A stretch of 64,000 bases of DNA from Nonomuraea turcica (lineage in GTDB: Bacteria > Actinomycetota > Actinomycetes > Streptosporangiales > Streptosporangiaceae). The notes under the pieces are model-generated. The model was not told the origin of the DNA. It did not search any database and saw nothing but the letters and a program-made list of their open reading frames with translations. The translations under genes were made by a program, and so were the position numbers. Below, one piece after another: positions 24,727 through 33,300 of this stretch (positions are counted from its first letter, which is position 1; every line of letters begins with the position of its first letter). Location of the stretch: positions 62,001-126,000 of the forward strand of contig NZ_JAUZQF010000017.1 of NCBI RefSeq assembly GCF_030718205.1. Direction: 5' to 3'.

Positions 24727-27441
24727 ATGGGCTTTCAGCGCGCCTTGCATGAGTCATGGACCGTCCAGGCGGTAGACGGCGAGGTGGACGCGCCCGCGCC
24801 TGTGCCTGCCACTGTGCCCGGATGTGTGCATACCGACCTGCTCGCCGCCGGTCTCATCCCGGACCCCTACCTGGACGACAACGAGGACGGACTCACCTGG
24901 ATCGGCCGCACCGCCTGGCGGTACGAGACCGTCTTCGCCTGGTCGCCGACCGGGCACGAGCGGACTGACCTGGTCTGCGAGGGGCTCGACACGGTGGCGC
25001 TGATCGAGTTGAACGGCACCCGGGTAGGCGAGACAGCCAACATGCACCGGTCGTACCGTTTCGACGTCCGGGATCTGCTGCGTGAAGGACAGAACCGGTT
25101 AAGAATCACGTTCGGCTCGCCGTACGAATACACCGGCAGGCTGCGCGAGGAGCTGGGGGAGCGGCCCGGCTCGTACGCCGAGCCGTACCAGTTCATCAGG
25201 AAGATGGCCTGCAACTTCGGCTGGGACTGGGGGCCGACACTGGTCACGTCGGGCATCTGGCGGCCCATCGGGCTGCACGCCTGGAGCGGGGCCAGGATCG
25301 CCGAAGTGCGCCCGCTGGTCACCCTCGGGGACGGGGCGGCCAGAGTGGACGTCCACGTCCAGGTGGAGAAGTCCGGATCCGTCGAGGTGACGGCGACGAT
25401 CAAGGGCGTGTCCGGACGTACCGTGATCCCCGAGGGCCGGAGCGAGGCCGTGATCACGCTGGAGGTTCCGGAGCCGGAGCTGTGGTGGCCGAGAGGGTAC
25501 GGCGAGCAGGCGCTCTACGACCTCGAAGTGACGGCCGGCGAGGACGTCTGGCACCGGGAGATCGGGCTCCGCGAGGTGCGGCTGCGCACCGAGGGCGGCG
25601 CGTTCACGCTGGCCGTCAACGGCGTCGACGTGTTCGTCAGAGGAGTCAACTGGATCCCCGACGACTGCTTCCCCACCAGGGTGACCCACGACCGCTACGC
25701 CGCCAGGCTCGCCCAGGCGTGCGAGGCGGGCGTCAACCTGATCCGGGTGTGGGGCGGCGGCCTGTACGAGAGCGAGGACTTCTACGACCTGTGCGACCGG
25801 CTCGGGCTGCTGGTCTGGCAGGATTTCCCGTTCGCCTGCGCCGCCTACCCCGAGGAGGACCCGATCGGGGCCGAGGTGGAGGCGGAGGCCCGCGAGCAGG
25901 TCGCCAGGCTGAGCCGGCACCCGAGCCTGGCCCTGTGGTGCGGCAACAACGAGAACATCGAGGGCTACGCCGACTGGGGCTGGCAGGAGTCGCTCCAGGG
26001 ACGCAGCTGGGGAGGCGGCTTCTACTTGGAGATGCTGCCGCGCGTCGTGGCCGAGCTGGACCCCACCCGCCCCTACTGGCCCGGCAGCCCGTACTCGGGC
26101 TCCATGGACCTGCCGCCCAACGACCCGGACCACGGCACCATGCACATCTGGGACGTGTGGAACCAGCGCGACTACACCGTCTACCGCGACTACCGGCCCC
26201 GCATGGCCGCCGAGTTCGGCTTCCAGGGCCCCGCCGCGTACGCCACCATCCGCAGGGCGATCAGCGACGAGCCGCTGCTGCCCGATTCGCGTGGCCTGCT
26301 GCACCACCAGAAAGCGATCGACGGCAACCTCAAACTGGCCGCCGGGCTCGAGCGGCACTTCCCCGTGCCCGGGACCTTCGACGACTGGCACTACCTCACC
26401 CAGGTGAACCAGGCGCGCGCCATCCAGCTTGGGGTGGAGCACTTCAGGGCCCTGTGGCCGCACTGCGCCGGCAGCGTCGTGTGGCAGCTCAACGACTGCT
26501 GGCCGGTCACGTCATGGTCGGCCGTGGACGGGGACGGCAGGAAGAAGCCGCTGTTCCACGCGCTGCGCAGGGCCTACGCCGACCGGCTGCTGACCGTGCA
26601 GCCGCGGGACGGCGGCCTGGCGCTGGTCGCCGTCAACGACACCGGCCGGCCGTGGCGGGCGTCGGCGCGGGCCGTACGGCACGGCTTCGACGGGGCCGAG
26701 CTCGCAGCCCAGGACCTCGCGTTGGACGTGCCGCCGCGTACGGCCGTCACCCTGCCCCTGACCCCGTCCGTCGCCGAGCCAGGCGACCCGGCGGCTGAAC
26801 TGCTCGCCATCGCGATCATCGGGTCCGGAGCCGCCACTGCGATGGCCGAGCATGCCGCCGTGGAGAACGGCCTGGGCCGCCCGGCCGCGTCCGCCGAGTT
26901 GGCAGCGACGGCAGGTGGGCCAGGTGAGGCGGCGGTGTGGGCCGACGGGCCGCGAGACGCGGCGGCGACGGCCGACGGGCCGCGCGAGGCGGCGGCGACC
27001 GGCAGGCCCGGCGATGCGGCGGCGACGGTCAGTGGCCTGTCGGCCGAGCCCGGCGGTGCGGTGCCAGCGGCCGCGCCTGGTGATCCGGCGGTGTCGCTGG
27101 GCGGACACGACGACGCGGCGATGGCGGGCGGGCCGACGGCGGGGCGGGCGCTGTGGTTCTTTGTGCCCGACCGGGACCTGCGGCTGCCCGAGCCGCGCTA
27201 CGACACGGCCGCCGAGCTCGCGCTGGACGGGCTCCGGCTGACGGTCACCGCCCGCACGCTCCTGCGCGACCTGGCCGTCTTCCCCGACCGGCTGGACCCG
27301 GACGCTCAGATCGATGACCAGCTCGTCACGCTGCTGCCGGGCGAGCGCGCCGAGTTCCTGATCCGTACGGCCGGCCTCGACGAGCGGGCCCTGGTCCGTA
27401 CGCCGGTGCTGCGCTGCGTCAACGAGGTGGTGGCGAGATGA
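24727..27441 (+). CDS. GH2 beta-mannosidase with low-complexity insertion
   Basis: This 904-aa glycoside hydrolase family 2 enzyme has the N-terminal sugar-binding fold and NFGWDWGPTLVTSGIWRPI typical of beta-mannosidases. The acid/base is Glu409 (WCGNNENIEGY) and the nucleophile Glu496 (MAAEFGFQG). WQLNDCWPVTSWS closes the barrel. Between about residues 690 and 805 the C-terminal domain is interrupted by an Ala/Gly-rich stretch with repeats of the ADGPRDAAAT type. I chose the ATG at 24727, preceded by GGAGAG. There is no signal peptide, so it is probably cytoplasmic, acting on imported manno-oligosaccharides. It overlaps the GH5 gene by ATGA. Confidence 0.88.
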   Translation: MGFQRALHESWTVQAVDGEVDAPAPVPATVPGCVHTDLLAAGLIPDPYLDDNEDGLTWIGRTAWRYETVFAWSPTGHERTDLVCEGLDTVALIELNGTRVGETANMHRSYRFDVRDLLREGQNRLRITFGSPYEYTGRLREELGERPGSYAEPYQFIRKMACNFGWDWGPTLVTSGIWRPIGLHAWSGARIAEVRPLVTLGDGAARVDVHVQVEKSGSVEVTATIKGVSGRTVIPEGRSEAVITLEVPEPELWWPRGYGEQALYDLEVTAGEDVWHREIGLREVRLRTEGGAFTLAVNGVDVFVRGVNWIPDDCFPTRVTHDRYAARLAQACEAGVNLIRVWGGGLYESEDFYDLCDRLGLLVWQDFPFACAAYPEEDPIGAEVEAEAREQVARLSRHPSLALWCGNNENIEGYADWGWQESLQGRSWGGGFYLEMLPRVVAELDPTRPYWPGSPYSGSMDLPPNDPDHGTMHIWDVWNQRDYTVYRDYRPRMAAEFGFQGPAAYATIRRAISDEPLLPDSRGLLHHQKAIDGNLKLAAGLERHFPVPGTFDDWHYLTQVNQARAIQLGVEHFRALWPHCAGSVVWQLNDCWPVTSWSAVDGDGRKKPLFHALRRAYADRLLTVQPRDGGLALVAVNDTGRPWRASARAVRHGFDGAELAAQDLALDVPPRTAVTLPLTPSVAEPGDPAAELLAIAIIGSGAATAMAEHAAVENGLGRPAASAELAATAGGPGEAAVWADGPRDAAATADGPREAAATGRPGDAAATVSGLSAEPGGAVPAAAPGDPAVSLGGHDDAAMAGGPTAGRALWFFVPDRDLRLPEPRYDTAAELALDGLRLTVTARTLLRDLAVFPDRLDPDAQIDDQLVTLLPGERAEFLIRTAGLDERALVRTPVLRCVNEVVAR

Positions 27442-28433
27442 GACGTTACGGGTTCAACCTGCAGTGGATGTTCTGGAAGGAACCGGGCGCGCAGCCGGCG
27501 CCGGTGGACGAGCGGGTGCTGGACGCGATCCCCTCCTGGGGCTTCGACTTCGTCCGCATGCCGTGCGACTACCGGTTCTGGACCAACGGCCTGGACTACG
27601 CGCATCCGGACGAGCGGATGCTGGAGATGCTGGACGCCTATCTCGCCGCGTGCCGCGAACGCGGCCTGCACTTCTCGCTCAACCTGCACCGCGCCCCCGG
27701 CTACGTGATCACCGGGTGGGAGAGCGAGCACCACAACCTCTGGGCCGACCAGGAGGCGCAGGACGGCTTCAGCGCCATCTGGACCGGCTTCGCCCGCCGC
27801 TACCGGGGCGTCCCGGCCGAGGAGCTCTCCTTCGACCTCGTCAACGAGCCGCCCTCCGTGGGGGAGCGGGGGTTCACCCGGGCCGCCCACGAGACGGTGA
27901 TCCGCCGCGTCGTGGCCGAGATCAGGCAGGTCGACCCGGACCGGCCGATCGTGATCGACGGGCTGGGCGGCGGCCACCTGGCCATGCCCGAGCTGGCCGA
28001 CCTCGGCGTGATCCACAGCACCCGCGGCTACCAGCCGATGAGCGTCAGCCACCACCGGGCCGAGTGGTGGCCGGGCTCACAGGGACTTGCCGAGCCCGGC
28101 TACCCGTGCGACTACGAGGGACGACACTGGGACCGGGCCGGGCTGCGCGACTTCTACGCCCCGTGGCGGGCGGTGGCGGACCAGGGCGTGCCCGTCCACG
28201 TGGGCGAGTTCGGCTGCTACGAGTACACGCCGAACGACGTCGCGCTGCGCTGGCTGTCGGACGTGCTCGGCGTGTTCGCCTCGTTCGGCTGGGGTTATGC
28301 GTTGTGGCAGTTCGAGGGGCCGTTCGGGGTGGTCGGGCACCGGCGGCCCGGTGCGCGCTTCGAGAAGCTCGACGGGTACCTGGTGGACAGGGCCCTCCTG
28401 GAGCTCCTCCAGGCGCACCGGATCAGCCCTTGA
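27438..28433 (+). CDS. glycoside hydrolase family 5 enzyme
   Basis: This 331-aa TIM-barrel hydrolase starts MRRYGFNLQWMFWKE. The acid/base Glu137 lies in FDLVNEPPS and the nucleophile Glu257 in VHVGEFGCYEY. There is no signal peptide or binding module, so it is probably intracellular. Coupling to the beta-mannosidase by a 4-base overlap suggests action on short mannan- or glucan-type oligosaccharides. The exact GH5 subfamily and substrate cannot be set from sequence alone. It ends convergently with the permease gene at 28423, overlapping it by 11 bases. Confidence 0.85.
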   Translation: MRRYGFNLQWMFWKEPGAQPAPVDERVLDAIPSWGFDFVRMPCDYRFWTNGLDYAHPDERMLEMLDAYLAACRERGLHFSLNLHRAPGYVITGWESEHHNLWADQEAQDGFSAIWTGFARRYRGVPAEELSFDLVNEPPSVGERGFTRAAHETVIRRVVAEIRQVDPDRPIVIDGLGGGHLAMPELADLGVIHSTRGYQPMSVSHHRAEWWPGSQGLAEPGYPCDYEGRHWDRAGLRDFYAPWRAVADQGVPVHVGEFGCYEYTPNDVALRWLSDVLGVFASFGWGYALWQFEGPFGVVGHRRPGARFEKLDGYLVDRALLELLQAHRISP

Positions 28434-29376
28434 TTCCGCTGAGCGCGATGCCTTTGGTGAAGTACTTCTGGAAGATCAGGAAGAAGACGATCGTCGGAAC
28501 CGACGCGAGCAGCCCGCCCGCCATGATCGCGCCTTGGTGGTCGGGCCCCCCGAAGTAGGAGTTGAGCCTGGCCAGCGCGACGGGGATGTTCGCCATCTCG
28601 TCGCTCTGCACGATGATGAGCGGCCAGAGGAAGTTGTTCCACTCCGCCAGCACGATGAAGATCGACATCGCGGCGAGGGCCGGCCGTAGCAGTGGCAGCA
28701 CGATCCTCCACCAGATCCGCCACTCCCCGGCGCCGTCCACCCTGGCCGCCTGGATCAGCTCGTTCGGTATCGACTGCAGAAACTGCACCAGGAAGAACAG
28801 CACGAAGGCCTTGGCCAGCGCCGGGACGATGTAGGCCGCGTAGCTGTCCAGCCAGCCCAGGTTCCGCATGATCACGTAGTTCGGGATCAGCGTGGTCTGC
28901 CAGGGCACCATCATCGAGGCGATGATCAACAGGAAGATGGTCCGGCGGCCCTTGATGTCGTGCTTGGCGATCACGTACGCGGCCAGGGAGCAGATCAGCA
29001 GCGACCCGACGGTGATGGCGGTGGTGATGAAGATGCTGTTGAGCATGAACCGCCAGAACCCGAGGTCCACCTGGTAACGCTGGAAGATGCCCTGCAGGTG
29101 GCCGGGGTTGATGAACGCGGGGGACCATTCCGGGTCGTAGAAGTTGGCGAAGGTGGGGGACTCCGGCACGAACGACGGCGGTGTCCTGGCCAGCTCCCTC
29201 GGTGGCTTGAACACCGTGATGAGCAGCCAGTAGAACGGCGCGATCATCGTCAGCGCCAGCAGGTAGAACGGCAGGCGCAGCAGGTGTGCGTTGATCTTGG
29301 AGCGCCGGCTGCCGGTCGCCGTCCCGTGCGGGGACTGCTGGACCGGGGCGATCGTGTCCATCGGGGCGACGGCCAT
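28423..29376 (-). CDS. sugar ABC transporter permease (MalG type)
   Basis: This 317-aa protein has six membrane segments. The EAA loop contacting the ATPase reads ELIQAARVDGAGEWRIWWRIVLPLLRP-like (split here: ELIQAARVDGAGEWRI, then VLPLLRP). The ATG at 29376 overlaps the stop of the first permease (TGATG). It would form an importer with the permease at 29376-30287 and the lipoprotein at 30344-31606. No ATPase gene is nearby, so a shared MsiK-type ATPase is likely. Confidence 0.9.
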   Translation of the reverse strand: MAVAPMDTIAPVQQSPHGTATGSRRSKINAHLLRLPFYLLALTMIAPFYWLLITVFKPPRELARTPPSFVPESPTFANFYDPEWSPAFINPGHLQGIFQRYQVDLGFWRFMLNSIFITTAITVGSLLICSLAAYVIAKHDIKGRRTIFLLIIASMMVPWQTTLIPNYVIMRNLGWLDSYAAYIVPALAKAFVLFFLVQFLQSIPNELIQAARVDGAGEWRIWWRIVLPLLRPALAAMSIFIVLAEWNNFLWPLIIVQSDEMANIPVALARLNSYFGGPDHQGAIMAGGLLASVPTIVFFLIFQKYFTKGIALSGIKG

Positions 29377-30287
29377 CACAGCTCCTTCATGGCGCGGCCC
29401 ACGCGCAGGTTGACGAGGCTGAGCACGAAGATGATCAGGAAGAGCACCCACGCGATCGCGGAGGCGTAGCCCAGCCTGAAGTGGGTGAATCCCTGGTCGT
29501 AGAGGTAGGGGACGATCATCAGGCCCGAGTCGAGCACGCCGCCGATGGTGTTGGCGCCCTGGCTGAAGACGATGTAGACGGCCTCGAACACCTGGAAGGC
29601 GCCGATCAGGCCGGTCACCACCACATACGTGGTGACGGGGCGCAACAGCGGCAGCGTGATGTGGCGGAACTGCCGCCAGGCGGACGCGCCGTCGATCTTG
29701 GCGGCCTCGTAGTACTCCTCGGGAATCGAGCCGAGCCCGGCCACGTACAGCACCATGCCGTAGCCCATGCCGCCCCACACCGACATCAGCACCAGGATCG
29801 GGATCGTCAGGCCCGGTGTGGCCAGCCAGGCGACGGCCTGGCCGCCCAACCAGTCCACGATCGTGTTGGCAAGGCCCACGTCGCTGGGGTAGAGGACCCA
29901 CTTCCACATCAGCATGAGCGCGATGGAGGAGGTCACCGAGGGCAGGAAGAACAGGGTGCGCATGATCCGGTGCGGCCAGCTACTGCCGTTGAAGGCCAGC
30001 GCCAGGCCCAGCGACAGCAGCGTGCCGAGCACGACCGACCCCACCACGTACAGGGCCGTGTTGCCCAGCGCGTGGCGGAACCTGGTGTCCGACGCCAGCT
30101 GCACGAAGTTGTCCACACCGGTGAACACCGCGGGATTGACCCCGTCGAACTTGGTGAAGCTCAGGTAGAGCGAGTTGGCCAGCGGCCAGAGCAGGAACCC
30201 CGCGAACAGGGCGAGGAACGGCAGCAGCATCGCGTACGAGGTGCCGTAGCGGCGCAGCCTGCCGCGCAGGGGGATGGGGGAGGCCAT
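29376..30287 (-). CDS. sugar ABC transporter permease (MalF type)
   Basis: This 303-aa protein has six membrane segments and the EAA loop YYEAAKIDGASAWRQF followed by ITLPLLRP. I chose the ATG at 30287 because AGGAG lies six bases upstream; the in-frame ATG at 30305 is less likely. It lies 56 bases after the solute-binding protein gene in the same direction and is coupled to the second permease. The substrate is probably an oligosaccharide handled by the adjacent GH2 and GH5 enzymes. Confidence 0.9.
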   Translation of the reverse strand: MASPIPLRGRLRRYGTSYAMLLPFLALFAGFLLWPLANSLYLSFTKFDGVNPAVFTGVDNFVQLASDTRFRHALGNTALYVVGSVVLGTLLSLGLALAFNGSSWPHRIMRTLFFLPSVTSSIALMLMWKWVLYPSDVGLANTIVDWLGGQAVAWLATPGLTIPILVLMSVWGGMGYGMVLYVAGLGSIPEEYYEAAKIDGASAWRQFRHITLPLLRPVTTYVVVTGLIGAFQVFEAVYIVFSQGANTIGGVLDSGLMIVPYLYDQGFTHFRLGYASAIAWVLFLIIFVLSLVNLRVGRAMKEL

Positions 30288-30343
30288 GTCAGACTCCTGG
30301 ATCAAGGGCCGGGACCGGGCGAGGCCGGTCCCGGCGGGTTCGG

Positions 30344-31606
30344 CTATCCGGCGTTGCGTTCCATGACCTTGGCGGCTTCCGTCAATGCGGTCTTGATGTC
30401 CGCCTTGCCGAGGATCGCCGACTGGAGCTGCTTGGTCACGTCCGGCGCGCTCTCGTCCCAGCCGGGGCAGCCCGGCGCGGCCTTGCCTGCCTTGATCGCG
30501 GTCTCGAACACCTGGGCCTGCTCAGGAGCGAACACCGAGCCGTTCACGATCTTGTCGGGACGCGGCGGGATGTAGGAGATGTTCCGCTTCCTCGCCTCGT
30601 CCGCGATCGCAGTGATGGCCTCGTCGCTGTACATGAACTTGACGAAGTCCGTGCTCGTCTGGACGTACTTGCTGAAGGAGGTCACGCCGATGGCCCGGCC
30701 GCCGATGAACGTGGTCGGCCCGGCGGGGCCCGCCGGGATCGTGGTCATCGCCCACTTGCCCTTCAGCTTGGGCTTGTTGACGTCGAGGCCCTTGGCGATC
30801 CAGTTGCCCGCCACCACCATCGCGGTCCCGGTGTCCAGCGCGTCGGCGCCTTCCACGGTGGCGGTGGGCGCGCCGTGCTCGCGGTAGAGGTCCACCCAGT
30901 ACTTCAGCGCCTGCTCCGCCTGCGGGGTGTTGAGCGAGGGCTTGCAGTCGGCGGTGTAGAACGAGCCGCCCGCCTGGTAGAGGTAGTTGAAGTAGCCGAT
31001 CCAGTCGAGGTTGCCCCAGTCCTGGCTGTAGGGCTTCTTGATCCCGGCCGCCTTGAGCTTGCCGATGGCCGCGGTCAGCTCCTCCCAGGTCTTGGGCGGC
31101 TCGACCTTGGCCTGCTCCAGCAGGTCGCTGCGGTAGTAGAGGGCGAGGGTCGACATGTCCAGCGGCACGCCGAACACCGAGCCGTCAGGGGAGATGGCCG
31201 ACTCCCATTGGGCGGGCAGCGCCTGGGCCTTGAGCGAGTCGAGGCCGTGCTTGCGCAGGTCCACCATGGCGCCCTTGACGCCGAACTGGATGGTCCAGGT
31301 CATGCCGCCGGAGATGATGTCGGGTCCGCTGCGGCTGGTGGCCGCCGCCAGCAGCTTGGCGTACGCGTCGGACCACGACAGGGTCTGCACCTTGACCGTC
31401 ACGTTCGGGTGCTTCTGCTTGTAGAGGTCGGCGGCCTTCTGGAAGGTCGCGGTCTCGTCGTCTCCACCGGTGGACCAGAAGGACAGGGTCACGGGGGCGT
31501 TGGTGTTCTGGTCCGCCTGCTGGGTCTGCGTCTGGCCGCTCGTGGCGCAGGCCGCGCTCAGAGCCGCCAACAGGACCGTGCTGCAAGCTGCCATTGTTCG
31601 TCGCAT
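30344..31606 (-). CDS. extracellular solute-binding lipoprotein of the sugar importer
   Basis: This 420-aa family 1 solute-binding protein has a lipoprotein signal peptide ending LLAALSAAC, where the Cys would carry lipid. The mature part begins with a Gln/Thr-rich linker and then VTLSFWSTGGDDETA, the usual start of sugar-binding proteins. Other family parts include KYVQTSTDFVKFMYSDEAI. It is anchored outside the membrane and would capture the oligosaccharide. Its start region is covered by an inverted repeat (31610-31633), and a LacI-type palindrome lies 134 bases upstream. Confidence 0.92.
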   Translation of the reverse strand: MRRTMAACSTVLLAALSAACATSGQTQTQQADQNTNAPVTLSFWSTGGDDETATFQKAADLYKQKHPNVTVKVQTLSWSDAYAKLLAAATSRSGPDIISGGMTWTIQFGVKGAMVDLRKHGLDSLKAQALPAQWESAISPDGSVFGVPLDMSTLALYYRSDLLEQAKVEPPKTWEELTAAIGKLKAAGIKKPYSQDWGNLDWIGYFNYLYQAGGSFYTADCKPSLNTPQAEQALKYWVDLYREHGAPTATVEGADALDTGTAMVVAGNWIAKGLDVNKPKLKGKWAMTTIPAGPAGPTTFIGGRAIGVTSFSKYVQTSTDFVKFMYSDEAITAIADEARKRNISYIPPRPDKIVNGSVFAPEQAQVFETAIKAGKAAPGCPGWDESAPDVTKQLQSAILGKADIKTALTEAAKVMERNAG

Positions 31607-31609
31607 GGG

Positions 31610-31633
31610 CCATCCGATCTATCGGTCGGATGG
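31610..31633. promoter_or_regulatory. inverted repeat over the ribosome-site region of the binding-protein gene
   Basis: CCATCCGA (31610-31617) and TCGGATGG (31626-31633) are perfect 8-bp arms with an 8-base loop, ending three bases before the start codon at 31606 on the reverse strand. It could be an operator or an mRNA hairpin limiting initiation. No separate ribosome site is visible. Confidence 0.4.
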
Positions 31634-31740
31634 GCGCCTTCGGGAGGCGTGCGGATGTGCGAGGGCATCCCACGACCGGCGCCCAAATTCATATGTGTAG
31701 GGATCTCACCACTTAAACGGATAAGTTACAATAGGTCGAC

Positions 31741-31752
31741 GACAACGTTGTC
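31741..31752. promoter_or_regulatory. candidate LacI-family operator upstream of the sugar importer
   Basis: GACAACGTTGTC is a perfect 12-bp palindrome with a central CG, the common form for LacI-family sites. It lies between the LacI gene end and the binding-protein start, where the importer promoter must be. Its half-site differs from those at 24630 and 32855, so a second regulator may bind it. Confidence 0.5.
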
Positions 31753-31812
31753 AGGAGGTTTCCGCTCCACACGGCCATGACCTGTAGGGAAGCGGCCCAT
31801 GAAACGGTTCGG

Positions 31813-32829
31813 TCACATCCGCGCGGGGGCGGTGCTGCCCCGGGGCAGCAGGCTCGCCGGCGGCCCCTCCAGGCTCCCCGTCTCCCCGCTTTCGATCAGC
31901 CTGAGCAGGGTCTGCGCGGCGTGCGCGCCGCCGGCGGGGATGTCCCGGGTCACAGCGGTCAGCGACGGCCGCACCACCTGGGAGAGCGGCGAGTCGTCCC
32001 AGGCCACGATCGACAACTCGGCGGGGACGTCCAGGCGCATCTCTTGGGCGACCGACAGCCCCGCCACCGCCATGATGTCGTTGTCGTAGACGATCGCAGT
32101 GGGCCTGGAGCGGGAGCTGAGCAGCCGTCTGGTCGCCCTGGCGCCCTGCTCGCCGGTGTAGTCGGTGTGGGCGACCGGATGCTCGGACACGCCCGACTCC
32201 TCGCAGATCTCCGCGAACGCCTCGTCCCTGATCCTGGTGTGGAGCAGCGCCGGCAGCCCGGCCACCCTGGCGATGCGCCGGTGGCCGAGCGCCGCGAGAT
32301 ACTCGATCACCTCACGCAGCACGACCACCTCGTCCGACCACACCGCGGGCAGCGAGCCGGTGCCCGACGGGTGCCCGGTCACGACCGCGGGCATGCCGAG
32401 CTGCTCGACCACCGGAATCCGGGGATCGTCCACGTGCAGGTCCACCAGGATCGCCCCGTCCACCCTGCCCTCGCCCCACCAGCGCCGGTAGACCGCGATC
32501 TCGGTCTCGTGGTCGGGCACCACCTGGAGCATCAGCGCGCACGAGCTCGCCGCAAGCTCACCCTCGATGCCGCTGATCAGCTCCATGAAGAACGGCTCCA
32601 CGCCGAGGAACCGGGCGGGACGGCAGAGCACCAGGCCGATGGCGTCGGCCCGGGCACCGCTGAGCGAGCGCGCGGCGACGTTCGGCCGCCAGCCGATTTC
32701 CTGCGCGATCGCCTGGATGCGGGCCCTGGTCTCCTCCGAGACACCGGGCAGGCCGTTCAGCGCGTACGAGACCGCGCCCTTGGACACGCCGGCCCGCTTG
32801 GCGATGTCGGCGATCGTCGGCCTTTTCAC
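31813..32829 (-). CDS. LacI-family repressor of the mannan-type locus
   Basis: This 338-aa protein starts VKRPTIADIAKRAGVSKGAV, the LacI helix-turn-helix, followed by the hinge helix region NVAARSLSGARADAIGLVL. The periplasmic-binding-protein-like core contains the effector site, and the C-terminal AWDDSPLSQVVRPSLTAV is typical. I chose the GTG at 32829 because AAAGGAG lies six bases upstream. It is read toward the sugar importer and diverges from an esterase remnant. It probably senses an oligosaccharide brought in by that importer. Confidence 0.9.
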   Translation of the reverse strand: MKRPTIADIAKRAGVSKGAVSYALNGLPGVSEETRARIQAIAQEIGWRPNVAARSLSGARADAIGLVLCRPARFLGVEPFFMELISGIEGELAASSCALMLQVVPDHETEIAVYRRWWGEGRVDGAILVDLHVDDPRIPVVEQLGMPAVVTGHPSGTGSLPAVWSDEVVVLREVIEYLAALGHRRIARVAGLPALLHTRIRDEAFAEICEESGVSEHPVAHTDYTGEQGARATRRLLSSRSRPTAIVYDNDIMAVAGLSVAQEMRLDVPAELSIVAWDDSPLSQVVRPSLTAVTRDIPAGGAHAAQTLLRLIESGETGSLEGPPASLLPRGSTAPARM

Positions 32830-32854
32830 CCGGCGCTCCTTTCCATGAAACTTT

Positions 32855-32872
32855 CGCTGAACCGTATCAGCG
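32855..32872. promoter_or_regulatory. candidate operator between LacI gene and esterase remnant
   Basis: CGCTGAACCGTATCAGCG has perfect 6-bp arms around a 6-base centre and lies 26 bases before the LacI start. It shares GCTGAACCG with the site before the beta-mannosidase, which suggests autoregulation and a small regulon. Confidence 0.45.
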
Positions 32873-32918
32873 ACATGATGACAGAATTCGTGTCCGATTC
32901 CCCTCTCGAGGAGTGATC

Positions 32919-33183
32919 TTGTTCGTCGACATGCCGCTCGCACAACTACGCGGGTACCTCCCCGAACGCACCGAGCTCGCCGACTCGACGCCTTCTGGGA
33001 GCGCAGGCTCGCCGAAGCCCGCACTCACGACCTCGCCGCCACCTTCACACCCGTGCCCTCGGAGCTGACGTCGCCGAGGTGTACGACGTCACGTTCGCCG
33101 GCTCCGGCGGCCACCCGATCAAGGGCTGGCTCTGCGTGCGTCTGGTGACGCTGGCGCATGGCTTCCGCCCGGACCCCGGTTGA
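32919..33183 (+). pseudogene. acetylxylan esterase (AXE1 family) remnant
   Basis: The TTG at 32919 has GAGGAG five bases upstream and reads LFVDMPLAQLRGYLPERTEL, the usual N-terminus of acetylxylan esterases. A lost base near 32983 shifts the frame. The second frame continues DAFWERRLAEARTHDLAATF and then TPVPSELT, and a second shift near 33070 leads to AEVYDVTFAGSGGHPIKGWL. Homology stops at about 33137, and a TGA closes the frame at 33181. The rest of the enzyme (about 220 residues) is missing. It would have removed acetyl groups from the glycan used by the neighbouring enzymes. Sequencing error cannot explain the missing C-terminus. Confidence 0.8.
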
Positions 33184-33190
33184 TCAGCGC

Positions 33191-33208
33191 TATGACGCCC
33201 TTATGACG
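33191..33208. promoter_or_regulatory. direct repeat TATGACG with 11-bp period
   Basis: TATGACG occurs at 33191-33197 and 33202-33208, exactly 11 bases apart. The same heptamer and period occur in both arms of the inverted repeat at 35561-35605. Heptamers with 4-base spacers are typical of SARP and PhoB/OmpR-type regulators. The site lies about 95 bases before the TIGR04222-type gene. Confidence 0.5.
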
Positions 33209-33300
33209 GATGCGAAGGAGGATGGCGGCTCAGGGGCACGCGGAACTTGCTATGTGTAGCGGATCGTTCACTGAATATCGTGATGCCGATGGAGGTGTAC

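Noticed and set aside
30344..31606. An ATPase gene for the sugar importers
   Set aside because: Neither sugar locus contains a MalK/MsiK-type ATPase. The ABC ATPases in the window belong to export or ABC-F families.
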